This document shows, in pieces, positions 24,097 to 33,119 of a stretch of 64,000 bases of DNA. Source of the DNA: an uncultured Prevotellaceae bacterium (GTDB taxonomy: Bacteria > Bacteroidota > Bacteroidia > Bacteroidales > Muribaculaceae); NCBI GenBank assembly GCA_900318065.1, contig ONIY01000012.1:1-64000 (forward strand), given 5' to 3'. A model generated the notes under the pieces. It was not told the DNA's origin, searched no databases, and was given only the letters and a program-made list of their open reading frames with translations. The position numbers and the translations under genes were made by a program. Position 1 is the first letter of the stretch, and each line of letters opens with the position of its first letter.

Positions 24097-25623
24097 ATGA
24101 AACTAAGATATTTTATTCCCGCATTTATTGCACTGCTTGGTGCAATGCTGGTTAGTTGCTCCGACGACGACAAGATCACCTTGCTCGACGAGATTCAGGT
24201 TTCGCGTTCCTATGTAGCCATCGACAAGGAAGGTGGCTCAACATCGATTATTGTCACTGCCAAGGACTCGTGGAGCTTTGACGAGACCCAAATCCCAAGC
24301 TGGCTTACTATTAGCCCCATGAATGGTGGTGCTGGCGAGACTGAGGTGAAATTTAGTGCCGAGTCTACTATCAACGGCCGCAACGCCGACCTTAACATCG
24401 CATGCGCTGGACGCAAGCAGAACATCAAGGTGCTTCAGGGACTCTCTGAAACCAAGACTGCCACCTGTGCCGAGGTTGCCGCTGGCAACGAGGGCATGAC
24501 CTACCGCGTGACAGGTGCCGTTAACAACATCTACAACTTGGAGTACGGCAACTTCTACATCAACGATGGCACTGGCAACCTTCAGATTTATGGCACTCTC
24601 AACAAGAGTGGCAAGACCAAGGGCTTCCCTATTGCCGACTGGGGTATCGAGGAGGGCGACATCATCACCGTTGAAGGTCCATTGAAGTTCTACAACGGCG
24701 CCGCCGAGCTGTGTGATGTCACTGTTGTTAAGCTCGTCAAGTCGCTGCTCAAGGTTGAGAGCATCGATCCTGAGGACGCAACTATTCCTCTCGAGGGTGG
24801 CGATGTTACCGTCAACCTCACAAGCAAGGGCAATGGCGTGAGCGTTGAGATTCCCGAGGCTGCCAAGAGCTGGCTCGCTATCAGCAACATCACTGGCGGT
24901 AGCAACCCAGTTGTTACCTTCCATGCCAATGCCAACGCCGGTGGCGATCGCAGTGCTGAGGTTACATTCAAGACCAGCAATGGCTCGCAGGAGAGTGCAG
25001 TTACTGCCACCATCAAGCAAACTGGTTCTATCGTCGACGTTAACTGCACCGAGTTCCTTGAGGCAGACGAGGACGACACCCAGTACCGCATAACAGCTGT
25101 AATCCAGAAGGTGGCTAACACCCAGTATGGTAACGTTTATCTGCGTGACTGGACCGACGAGCAGGTTTATGTCTATGGCATTGGTGCTAAGGGTGAATTT
25201 GAGGCTCTGGGTCTTAAGGAAGGCGATATCGTGACACTGGTTGGCAAGCGCAGCTCACACAACGGCAACCCACAAATGAAGGGTGCTCAGTATGAGTCTC
25301 ACATCCCCGTTACCGACATCAGCATTTCTGAGTTCCTCACTAAACCCGATGATCCTAATGTATACTATCGCCTTACCGGCCAGATTACTAATATCGACAA
25401 CCCAACCTATGGCAACCTTACTTTGAGCGACGACGATGCTGACGTATATGTATATGGCTGCTACCCAGGCTGGGGCGCTACTGGCGACAACCGTAAGAAC
25501 TGGCTCACTACTGCTGGCATTGAGGTTGAAGACCAACTTACAGTTATAGGTTACAAGACTACCTTCAATGGTAAGATTGAGCTTTACAACGGTATCTACT
25601 TCTCACACTCTAAGCCAGAGTAA
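24097..25623 (+). CDS. Surface lipoprotein with BACON domains and OB-like repeats
   Basis: The 508-residue protein has a lipobox (AMLVSC, Cys about 21) followed by SDDD, acidic residues that fit the Bacteroidetes lipoprotein surface-export signal. A BACON domain (about 34-115, SWLTISPMNGG) is followed by an OB-like repeat (about 122-213), a second BACON-like domain (about 222-310, SWLAISNITGG) and two more OB-like repeats (about 315-405 and 410-505). The repeats share 'YRhTGxhxxhxNxxYGNhxhxD' and resemble DUF5689/YhcR-type OB folds. BACON domains are thought to bind glycans or mucin. It follows the Oar-type receptor by 23 bases and ends at a strong terminator. Confidence 0.85.
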   Translation: MKLRYFIPAFIALLGAMLVSCSDDDKITLLDEIQVSRSYVAIDKEGGSTSIIVTAKDSWSFDETQIPSWLTISPMNGGAGETEVKFSAESTINGRNADLNIACAGRKQNIKVLQGLSETKTATCAEVAAGNEGMTYRVTGAVNNIYNLEYGNFYINDGTGNLQIYGTLNKSGKTKGFPIADWGIEEGDIITVEGPLKFYNGAAELCDVTVVKLVKSLLKVESIDPEDATIPLEGGDVTVNLTSKGNGVSVEIPEAAKSWLAISNITGGSNPVVTFHANANAGGDRSAEVTFKTSNGSQESAVTATIKQTGSIVDVNCTEFLEADEDDTQYRITAVIQKVANTQYGNVYLRDWTDEQVYVYGIGAKGEFEALGLKEGDIVTLVGKRSSHNGNPQMKGAQYESHIPVTDISISEFLTKPDDPNVYYRLTGQITNIDNPTYGNLTLSDDDADVYVYGCYPGWGATGDNRKNWLTTAGIEVEDQLTVIGYKTTFNGKIELYNGIYFSHSKPE

Positions 25624-25645
25624 TCACACTCCTTATATTATAGTA

Positions 25646-25679
25646 AACAAGGCTCGTCGCAACGGCGAGCCTTGTTTTT
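25646..25679 (+). terminator. Terminator of the Oar-lipoprotein operon
   Basis: AACAAGGCTCG (25646-25656) pairs with CGAGCCTTGTT (25666-25676) and a T run follows. The next promoter overlaps its downstream edge. Confidence 0.92.
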
Positions 25680-25681
25680 AT

Positions 25682-25712
25682 TTTGCAGTTTACTTTTTTT
25701 TCACTACTTTTG
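25682..25712 (+). promoter_or_regulatory. Consensus promoter ahead of the antiporter gene
   Basis: TTTG (25682-25685), 19 bases, TACTTTTG (25705-25712). The leader to 26066 would be about 350 bases and would contain the whole hairpin repeat at 25793-25976. Confidence 0.75.
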
Positions 25713-25792
25713 CACAAAGCAACCGTCTAACAACTCTGTTTACAGAGTAGACCAATGACCTTATTTACCACAAAATATTATGTAACTAACTT

Positions 25793-25976
25793 CCCCTCTA
25801 AGATAGAGGGGGATGGGGGGAGTATGACAAACAGCAATACAATTGTCGTTGAAGAAGTTCCTCTTCGAGGCACACTCCCAAATCGCTGTTTATCACCAAG
25901 CTGCGAGGGTCTTCGACCCTCTTGCATGGTGTTGATAATGAATAGCTTCTTCGAAGCATTTGACCTCTTCGAGGTC
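25793..25976. repeat. Hairpin-rich mosaic repeat in the antiporter leader
   Basis: It begins with the CCCCTCTA-AGA-TAGAGGGG palindrome and a G-rich run ending AGTATG. It continues with CCTC-TTC-GAGG (near 25859), GAGGGTC-TTC-GACCCTC (25905-25921), GCTTC-TTC-GAAGC (25945-25957) and GACCTC-TTC-GAGGTC (25962-25976). The order and flanks match the reverse of 13045-13350. Where the stem differs (GAGGGTC/GACCCTC against GAGCCTC/GAGGTTC) pairing is kept. It makes up most of the 442-base gap 25624-26065. Confidence 0.85.
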
Positions 25977-26065
25977 GCCCCTCACAGTTTCGCACCTCTC
26001 TCAGTCGCGAGAAAACCTGCTTTTACTACTCTCTCAACTCACCATTGAAACTTAAATAAAAAAAT

Positions 26066-28309
26066 ATGGAAGAAGTCCAAATACAATCGCTCATCTACGA
26101 CCTCGCCCTTATCCTCACCCTGGGTGCTGCAGCCACTATCATCTTCAAGCTCCTCAAGCAGCCCGTGGTGCTGGGTTACATTGTGGCGGGATTCATTGCC
26201 AGCCCGCACTTTGCCTTCCTGCCATCGGTGGGCAACGAGGCCAACATCGAGTTCTGGGCACAGATAGGCATCGTGGTCCTGCTCTTCTCGCTGGGACTGG
26301 AGTTCAGCTTCAAGAAACTCATCAACGCCGGCGGCGGTGCCATTGCCACGGCGCTCATCATCGTAATAGGCATGATGGGCACAGGGTTTGTCATAGGCAA
26401 GAGCATGGGATTTTCCAGTGTCAACAGCATCTTCCTGGGCGCGATGCTCTCGATGTCGTCGACCACCATCATCCTCAAGGCGCTCACCGACCTGAACATG
26501 CGCCACCGCAAGTTTGTGCCGGGAGTCTTTGCCGTGCTCATTGTCGAGGACCTCTTTGCCGTGGTGATGATGGTGATACTGTCGTCTATCGCCATCAACA
26601 ACACCGTCGAGGGCGGCGAGATGCTCAGGAGCATCCTGCAACTGTCGTTCTTCCTCATCATCTGGTTTGTGGTGGGTGTGTTCCTCATCCCCACCATCTT
26701 CAAGAAGTTCCGCCGCGTGATAAGCGACGAGATGATGCTCATCATTGCCATGGGACTGTGCTTCTTCATGGCAATTTTCTCGGTGGAATGCGGTTTCTCG
26801 ATGGCGCTGGGTGCCTTTGTCATGGGCTCCATCCTTGCCGGCACAAGCGAGGCCGAGCGCATTGAGCGCATCATCAACCCCGTGAAAGACCTCTTTGGCG
26901 CCGTGTTCTTCATCTCGGTGGGAATGATGGTCGACCCCGCCATCATCGTTGAGCACGCTGGTGTGATCACGCTGCTCTCGGTGGTAGTGATTGTGGGAAT
27001 GATAGTGTTTGGCACCACGGGCATGCTAGCCACAGGACAATCGCTCAAGATTGCCATGGCAAGCGGTTTCAGCCTCACCCAGATAGGCGAGTTCTCGTTC
27101 ATCATCGCCACGCTGGGCACCACGCTGGGCGTGCTCGACGCGAGCATCTACCCCATCATCGTCACGGTGTCGGTAATCACCACATTCACCACGCCGTTCT
27201 TCATCAAGAGCGCCATCCCTTGCTACAACTTTGTGGAGAAACGACTGCCCAAGCGACTGAGCGTCTTACTCGAGGGCTACACCAAGACTGCCGCCAGCGA
27301 CGTCAAGCCCTCGCAGCGCAACATGTGGGTGAGCATCGTCAAGCGCCACATCACGCGACTGGTGCTCTACTCGGCAGTGATCATTGCCGCCATCTTCGTG
27401 TTAAGGAAATATCTCATCCCCATGGCAGTGACAATGCTCGAGAAGGTGATGAGCCCAAGCCTTGCCACGCTCTTGAGCGTGACAGCTGCGCTGGTAGCAC
27501 TATCACCCTTCTTCTATGCCATCATTACCCCCAAACTCAACCGCAAGGAGCGCAAGACGCTTGTGCAGTCCAACGTTAACGGGCTCGTAGTCATGCCGCG
27601 TGTGGTGATGGTGGTGGTGGGAGGAATGCTCACCATGGCGTTCATCACGTCGCTGCTGGTGGGGTTCTACTCCAGCGTCGCCTCGGTGGTGGTGGCTATC
27701 ATCTACCTCGTCGCACTCATACTGCTGCTGGCTCCCATGGCGCGCAAGCAGCTCGAGAACCTGGAGTCAAGGTTCATGAGCAACGTCAACGAGCGCGAGA
27801 ACCGGCGCACTGGCAAGGAGAACAACCTCGTGAGCGATATGCACCTCGCCTACATGACGGTGGGATATGACTGCCCATTTGTGGGTGAGAGGCTCAAGAA
27901 TGCCGACCTCAGGCGCAAGCACGGCGTCAACGTCGTCGCCATCCAGCGCAACTCGGTGCGATACCCCATCCCCACGGGCGACATGAGGATCTTCCCGGGC
28001 GACATCATTGGCGTGATTGGCACCGACGAGCAAATCCAGGCGCTACTGCCACTGCTCGAGGCCACTGCCGCCACTCAGCCTCAGGACAACATCGAGGTGA
28101 AGTTCACCCACTTCCCGTTGAGCGACACCTCGCCACTGCTGGGCGTGAGACTTGGCGACACCAGCCTGCGCGAGGACTACAAGTCGATGATTGTTGCCAT
28201 AGAGCGTGGTCAGGACAACTTCCTCACCCCAACGCCCGACATCGTCTTCCAGCCTGGCGACGTGCTGTGGGCAGTGGGCGACGTGAAACTCATGAAGAAG
28301 ATGAGATAA
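26066..28309 (+). CDS. CPA2-family cation/proton antiporter with two RCK_C domains
   Basis: The 747-residue protein belongs to the Kef/GerN group that exchanges potassium or sodium for protons in the inner membrane. Residues about 10-390 form some 12 membrane segments with GYIVAGFIASP, LLFSLGLEFSFKKL and FSLTQIGEFSFI, typical of the family. More membrane segments follow at about 425-560. The C-terminal part holds two TrkA-C/RCK_C domains (about 590-670 and 675-747, each ending in a 'PGDhhxxhG' turn) but no NAD-binding TrkA-N domain. RCK_C domains usually bind a small ligand such as a dinucleotide and gate the transporter. It is single-gene, behind a long hairpin-filled leader. Confidence 0.9.
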   Translation: MEEVQIQSLIYDLALILTLGAAATIIFKLLKQPVVLGYIVAGFIASPHFAFLPSVGNEANIEFWAQIGIVVLLFSLGLEFSFKKLINAGGGAIATALIIVIGMMGTGFVIGKSMGFSSVNSIFLGAMLSMSSTTIILKALTDLNMRHRKFVPGVFAVLIVEDLFAVVMMVILSSIAINNTVEGGEMLRSILQLSFFLIIWFVVGVFLIPTIFKKFRRVISDEMMLIIAMGLCFFMAIFSVECGFSMALGAFVMGSILAGTSEAERIERIINPVKDLFGAVFFISVGMMVDPAIIVEHAGVITLLSVVVIVGMIVFGTTGMLATGQSLKIAMASGFSLTQIGEFSFIIATLGTTLGVLDASIYPIIVTVSVITTFTTPFFIKSAIPCYNFVEKRLPKRLSVLLEGYTKTAASDVKPSQRNMWVSIVKRHITRLVLYSAVIIAAIFVLRKYLIPMAVTMLEKVMSPSLATLLSVTAALVALSPFFYAIITPKLNRKERKTLVQSNVNGLVVMPRVVMVVVGGMLTMAFITSLLVGFYSSVASVVVAIIYLVALILLLAPMARKQLENLESRFMSNVNERENRRTGKENNLVSDMHLAYMTVGYDCPFVGERLKNADLRRKHGVNVVAIQRNSVRYPIPTGDMRIFPGDIIGVIGTDEQIQALLPLLEATAATQPQDNIEVKFTHFPLSDTSPLLGVRLGDTSLREDYKSMIVAIERGQDNFLTPTPDIVFQPGDVLWAVGDVKLMKKMR

Positions 28310-28341
28310 ACCATCAACTCGATTAACATTAATTTTCTAAA

Positions 28342-28349
28342 TATATTTG
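28342..28349 (+). promoter_or_regulatory. -7 box upstream of the membrane protein gene
   Basis: TATATTTG fits TAnnTTTG; the leader to 28481 would be about 125 bases. No matching -33 TTTG was seen. A G-rich stretch at 28420-28450 lies in the leader. Confidence 0.45.
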
Positions 28350-28480
28350 TGCGCTTTGGGCGATTTTTTGTAATTTCGCAATCAATATTGCAAATAAACC
28401 AAACCCCATTTTGTTGCTTAGGGGGTTAAACCATGCGGGGCTCGGGGGAGTCCTAATGAATAAAAACAGAGTAAATACAC

Positions 28481-29212
28481 ATGAAACCAATAACTAACCT
28501 TTTGCTACTTGTAGCGCTGGCGTGCTATGTGTTCCTGCCATTGTTTGAGATCTCACTGGTGGGAAACATCACAGGCCTGCAGTTTACTGCCAGCATGATA
28601 TCGGCGCAGCAAGGGGCGCAGTACACAGCTTTTGTGCTTATTCCTTTCATCACCATCTTCCTTGCCATAGGCTTCAACAGCCTCAAGAACCGCTACTGGG
28701 GCATTGTGGTGGCGTTGCTCATCTTTGTCACCCTTTATTTCTTTGCCAATGTTGCGTCGATGTTCCAGGGATTCTCCTTGAGCGACGACCCATCGGTGAC
28801 CTCGGCCGACGTGGAGATGGCCGAGGGAATGCCAGTGGCAGGACTGGGCTCGGGATTCTACGTTAGCCTGGTGCTCACGGTGCTGGCACTGCTCTCGGCG
28901 CTCGTCTCGTTGATGCCGTTCAAGTTCAACAAGCGGCTCGAGGAGAGCCTCGACAAGCGATTTGTCGAGAGCAAGCGACACATCAGCAAGGTGGGCCACA
29001 AGGTGGGTCACGAGATCCACGACGAGTGGAACAAGATAGGTGGCAAGCACAACCGCAGCGACAAGATGGCACAAAACAAGCCCGAGGTTCAGCAACAGCC
29101 CGAGCAACCCGAGCAGCCACAGCCTGCTGTCGACCCCGAGGACGACACACGCTTCATGCCCAAGCAGGCAACCGAAGACGACCGCTACAGCGACTATATG
29201 CCCAAGGGCTGA
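28481..29212 (+). CDS. Membrane protein with charged, Gln/Pro-rich cytoplasmic tail
   Basis: The family is not recognised. The 243-residue protein has four hydrophobic segments (about 5-25, 48-66, 73-92 and 125-147), then a basic linker (KRLEESLDKRFVESKRH), a His-rich stretch (VGHKVGHEIHDEW) and a low-complexity tail rich in Gln, Pro and Glu (QQQPEQPEQPQP) ending in acidic repeats with FMPK and YMPK. The tail looks disordered and may bind partners. It has its own terminator, now separated from the stop codon by the MITE at 29250-29397. Confidence 0.75.
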   Translation: MKPITNLLLLVALACYVFLPLFEISLVGNITGLQFTASMISAQQGAQYTAFVLIPFITIFLAIGFNSLKNRYWGIVVALLIFVTLYFFANVASMFQGFSLSDDPSVTSADVEMAEGMPVAGLGSGFYVSLVLTVLALLSALVSLMPFKFNKRLEESLDKRFVESKRHISKVGHKVGHEIHDEWNKIGGKHNRSDKMAQNKPEVQQQPEQPEQPQPAVDPEDDTRFMPKQATEDDRYSDYMPKG

Positions 29213-29249
29213 GAAGAACCACAGGCCCTGAGCCTGCTGGAATAAACGA

Positions 29250-29397
29250 ACTGAGTCCACCTGAAAAAGTATAAGCCACTAATTTTCAACATTTTTCGTC
29301 AATTATATTTTATTGATTTTCAATAGTTTTTAATCGTACTTAATCGTTTGACAACTTGAGTCGGCACAATAATACGACTTTTTCAAGTGGACTCAGT
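29250..29397. mobile_element. 148-bp MITE with terminal inverted repeats and target duplication
   Basis: The ends ACTGAGTCCAC-CTGAAAAAGT (29250-29270) and ACTTTTTCAAGTGGACTCAGT (29377-29397) are inverted repeats with one mismatch. AAACGA flanks both sides (29244-29249 and 29398-29403), a probable 6-bp target duplication (7 if a shared T is counted). No ORF is inside. A partial relative lies at 19013-19099. The insertion sits between a gene stop and its terminator. Confidence 0.85.
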
Positions 29398-29407
29398 AAA
29401 CGAAAAA

Positions 29408-29445
29408 AATCTCCGATATGGTGTCTACCGCATCGGAGATTTTAT
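29408..29445 (+). terminator. Terminator displaced by the MITE
   Basis: AATCTCCGAT (29408-29417) pairs with ATCGGAGATT (29432-29441), followed by T-rich bases and preceded by A, so it may work in both directions. Confidence 0.85.
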
Positions 29446-29689
29446 TTATCGTTCTGGGGTGCATTCACTGCATCTGAACTATATTGTTTTATTACGAAAA
29501 AGTTAATTACCAAACTAAAAACGTTTGAAGCTTTATTTATTGTTTGCTTCTTTGACTCCATTTTATGCAATCGGTTTAATTAAAAATCCCACTTTAACTT
29601 TCCTTAACATTAAACCTTCCCTAATCCCGTCATTCTAATATAATTTTTGCGCTGCGAAGACCATTGAAAATGGACAAAAATAAAAAAAT

Positions 29690-29751
29690 CGGAAAAAAGG
29701 AACCGACCCCTTTTTCCGAAAACGGAAAAAAGGAACCGACCCCTTTTTCCG
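29690..29751. repeat. Tandem pair of CGGAAAAAAGG palindromes
   Basis: Two identical 29-base palindromes (29690-29718 and 29723-29751) stand at a period of 33. The loop is AACCGAC, one base different from the AACCGTC form at 5129-5159. They lie in the 799-base gap 29213-30011, which also holds the MITE, a terminator and AT-rich DNA with the SusC promoter. Confidence 0.85.
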
Positions 29752-29886
29752 TTTTTGAGGATATCATGAGGAAAAAGGCGTCAACAGGCGGTGTTAGTGA
29801 TGGGGAAAAATAGTGGTTGATGCTAAAAAATCAAAAAAATGCAATTTTTCTTTATATTTTATTAATGTGTTTTCAAAATTATTGAC

Positions 29887-29894
29887 TATGTTTG
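29887..29894 (+). promoter_or_regulatory. -7 box of the SusC-SusD operon
   Basis: TATGTTTG fits TAnnTTTG, 118 bases before the SusC start at 30012. No clear -33 TTTG is present, which would fit a regulated promoter. Confidence 0.5.
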
Positions 29895-30011
29895 TAAATT
29901 GAAATTAAAATGGCATTATTTGCGTCATTTTGCCACTTCAATCACCATTAAACAGCATCTTAAACAGTGCCACAAAAACAACACAATAAAACACACAAAC
30001 ATAGATTTATT

Positions 30012-33000
30012 ATGAGAAAACAGCTACTACTACTGTTATTTTCGGTCATTGCCATGACGGGATATGCCCGCATTGTAACGGGAGTTGTCACCCAGAAGAG
30101 CGACGGGGAGACCATCATTGGCGCCTCGGTGCAAGTGCAGGGAACAACTCGCGGAACAGCCACCGACATTGACGGAAAATACACTATTGAGGTCAACGAC
30201 GGTGAAGTCCTCGTGGTCTCTTATGTGGGCATGAATCCAGTGAGCGTCAAGGTTGCGCGCGGACAAAGCGTGATAAACATTGAGCTCGAGGACAACGCCC
30301 AAGTGCTTCAAGAAGTTGTGGTGACTGCCTATGGCCAAACTCAGGAGAAGAAAAAACTGAACTTCGCCGTCCAGTCATTGAGTAGCGACCAGGTTACTGC
30401 TGGTGGCTCGGCCAACTTCGCCAACTCCCTTCAGGGAAAGGTTGCCGGCTTGCAGGTGGCAACTGGCGGTGGCTCGCCCAACTCGTCAACCCAGGTCATC
30501 ATTCGCGCCATCAGTTCCATTCACAATGGGCAGAACAACGAGCCACTGATGGTTGTCGACGGTGTGGCAATTCGAGGTAGAGGGTCGACCCTCGCCGACA
30601 TCAACCCCGACGACATTGAGACCATGACAGTGCTCAAGGGTGCCGCAGCAAGCGCGCTCTATGGCCAGGAAGGTGCCAACGGCGTGATCCTTATCACCAC
30701 CAAGAGCGGCAGCCGCGATGGCTCTATCAAGGTTGACGCCAGCGCCACGGTCGAGATTAGCAACTGCACGCGAGTGCCCAAGCTGCAGAGCAAGTTTGCT
30801 CCTGGCTCTAAAGGCTTCTACGTGGAGAACAGTGGCGGTGGCGGCTGGGGACCCTACATCCAGCCGGGCCAGACCATATACGACAACCTGGGCGAGTTCC
30901 TGGGCACTGGACTGCTGCAGAAGTACAGCGTGTCGGCATCGGGCGGAACCGAGAAGTTCAACTCCTATGCCTCGGTGGCCTACATGCTCAACGACGGTGT
31001 CGTTCCCAAGGACTACAAGAACCAGATCACTGCCTTCTTGAAGGGCCAGTACAAGCCCTCGGAGCAAGTCACCATCCAGATGTCGTTGAACTTCGTCAAC
31101 ACCAAGGCGAGAGGCTTTGGCAACTCGATGTCGACCATCTACAACTGGGGACGCAACTTCAACATGGCCGACTATATCACCCCCGAGGGAACAGTGAACT
31201 GGGCGAGCCGATACGACCACTGGGAACTGCTGCTCGACACACAGCGCATAGGCGCCACAGTATCGCCCTACTATGGGCGCTATCTCGACAAGAGCGAGAC
31301 CGAGAGCAACCGCTTCATGCTCAACGGCCAGATTGCCTACGAGCCCATCAAGGGCCTCGTGTTCACCGGCAAGGTGGGCTACGACAAGGGCTACTCGATG
31401 TATGACTCCTACACGGTGCCTCGCCTCTACGAGAGCGACTTCGTCGACTACTCCAATCAGGAGGTTCAAGACCGCATGAACGAGAACAAGGACCGCCTGG
31501 GCGCTTATTCGTTCCAGCCATCCCGCGGCGAGCAACTCTCGGCGCAGTTCTTTGCCAACTACACCCACACCTTTGCCGAGGACTACAACTTCAACATCTT
31601 CTACGGCATGGAATACCGCAAGAACACCAGTGTTGATGCAAGCATGGGAGGCTATGAGTTCAAACTCCAGGACTCGCATGGCGACGGCTTCTACAGCTGG
31701 CAGAACCTCAACGATGAGACCTACCGCACTCATGGCATTACTCTTTATCACACCTCGTGGAACAAGTATGGCTACTTTGGAGAGGTGAGATTTGACTATA
31801 AGGGCATTGCCCAGATTTCAGGCACCTGGCGTCACGACGGCTCGTCGCGCTTCAAGCAGAACTACAAGACCAGCTACTTCTACCCCTCGGTGACCGCCGG
31901 TGTAATCTTCAGCGAGCTGTTCCACATCAACAGCAACTGGTTCAGCTACGGCAAGCTGCGTGGCAACTGGGCTAAAGTGGGCAAGGATTGTCCTGCCTAT
32001 GCCTTCACCGACACGTTCAAGCCGTGGACCACATTCCCCGACCCTGGCTATGGCATCGACCCCACTACCTCTCGCGCCATCGCGCTCGAGCCCGAGATGA
32101 CGAGTTCGTGGGAGATAGGTGCCGACCTGCGATTCTTCAACAGCCGCACCCGCCTCGACATTGCCTACTACTCTACCACTGTCGACAACCAGATTGTGAG
32201 TGTGCGCGTGTCGCCATCGTCGGGTACCATCTTGCAGACCCGCAACGAGGGTTCGGTTCAGAACCGAGGTCTTGAGTTGACCCTGGCGCAAGACATCATC
32301 CGCAGCCACGACTTTGACTGGACTGCAACCCTCAACTACTCGTTCAACCGCGGCAAGGTGACCAAACTGCCCGAGGATGTGGTTGAGATTCAGGGCACGC
32401 AGTATGGCGACATCTTCCCCGTGGCACGACTTAACGGTTCGTCGACGGGTATCTCGGGAAAGGACTACATGCGTGACCCCGACGGCAACGTGATTTGCAA
32501 TGCCGACGGATATCCACTCATTGACCCGCAGAAGGGTGTCTACATTGGCAACCGCGAGCCCGACTTCCTGCTCGGCATTGGGTCCAACTTCCGCTGGAAG
32601 AACCTCTCGGCATCGTTCCTCTTCGACTGCCGCAAGGGTGGTGATGTTGCCAACGTAACAGGCCGCAGCCTTATCACCAATGGCATGAACCACCTCTATG
32701 ACAAGTATCGCAACCGTGAGATAATATTCAACGGAGTGGTTGACAATGGCGATGGAACCTACTCGCCCAACCGCACTCCAGTCATTCTCGACTCTAATTT
32801 TATCAACACCTATTTCAGCACCGTGTCGTCTAATTTCATTGAAGACGGTTCCTACATCCGCTTGAGCTATGTGACCCTGGCCTACGACTTCACCAGCCTG
32901 CTCAAGCGTGGATGTCCCATCAAGCACCTGAGCCTCACCTGCACCGGTCGCAACCTGTTCCTGCTCACCAAGTACACAGGCAACGACCCGGCAATCCTGG

Positions 33001-33095
33001 CTGCCGTGAGTGGTGGCACCGGTGGCATGGGCATCGACAACTACAACGTGCCTGCCACCCGCAGTTTCAACTTCACTTTGAAGGCATCATTCTAA
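30012..33095 (+). CDS. SusC/RagA-family TonB-linked outer-membrane transporter
   Basis: The start MRKQLLLLLFSVIAMTGYA at 30012 was preferred over 29967 because it opens the signal peptide. The 1027-residue protein has a carboxypeptidase-regulatory-like domain (about 20-95, ITGVVTQKSDGETIIGASVQV), the SusC signature VTAYGQTQEKKKL (about 102), a plug with LMVVDGVAIRG and DIETMTVLKGAAASALYG (about 177-215) and a barrel ending in FNFTLKASF. SusC with SusD forms a lidded importer for glycans or, in RagAB, peptides. SusD lies 24 bases downstream. Confidence 0.96.
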   Translation: MRKQLLLLLFSVIAMTGYARIVTGVVTQKSDGETIIGASVQVQGTTRGTATDIDGKYTIEVNDGEVLVVSYVGMNPVSVKVARGQSVINIELEDNAQVLQEVVVTAYGQTQEKKKLNFAVQSLSSDQVTAGGSANFANSLQGKVAGLQVATGGGSPNSSTQVIIRAISSIHNGQNNEPLMVVDGVAIRGRGSTLADINPDDIETMTVLKGAAASALYGQEGANGVILITTKSGSRDGSIKVDASATVEISNCTRVPKLQSKFAPGSKGFYVENSGGGGWGPYIQPGQTIYDNLGEFLGTGLLQKYSVSASGGTEKFNSYASVAYMLNDGVVPKDYKNQITAFLKGQYKPSEQVTIQMSLNFVNTKARGFGNSMSTIYNWGRNFNMADYITPEGTVNWASRYDHWELLLDTQRIGATVSPYYGRYLDKSETESNRFMLNGQIAYEPIKGLVFTGKVGYDKGYSMYDSYTVPRLYESDFVDYSNQEVQDRMNENKDRLGAYSFQPSRGEQLSAQFFANYTHTFAEDYNFNIFYGMEYRKNTSVDASMGGYEFKLQDSHGDGFYSWQNLNDETYRTHGITLYHTSWNKYGYFGEVRFDYKGIAQISGTWRHDGSSRFKQNYKTSYFYPSVTAGVIFSELFHINSNWFSYGKLRGNWAKVGKDCPAYAFTDTFKPWTTFPDPGYGIDPTTSRAIALEPEMTSSWEIGADLRFFNSRTRLDIAYYSTTVDNQIVSVRVSPSSGTILQTRNEGSVQNRGLELTLAQDIIRSHDFDWTATLNYSFNRGKVTKLPEDVVEIQGTQYGDIFPVARLNGSSTGISGKDYMRDPDGNVICNADGYPLIDPQKGVYIGNREPDFLLGIGSNFRWKNLSASFLFDCRKGGDVANVTGRSLITNGMNHLYDKYRNREIIFNGVVDNGDGTYSPNRTPVILDSNFINTYFSTVSSNFIEDGSYIRLSYVTLAYDFTSLLKRGCPIKHLSLTCTGRNLFLLTKYTGNDPAILAAVSGGTGGMGIDNYNVPATRSFNFTLKASF

Positions 33096-33119
33096 TCACA
33101 CTCGTAAAACATGGATATT

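Noticed and set aside
25755..26048. 97-codon frame before the antiporter
   Set aside because: It reads through the hairpin repeat, and similar frames come and go between copies.
28310..28480. Possible riboswitch in the leader of the membrane protein gene
   Set aside because: The region is G-rich near 28420-28450, but no stable multi-helix fold or known aptamer core could be made out.
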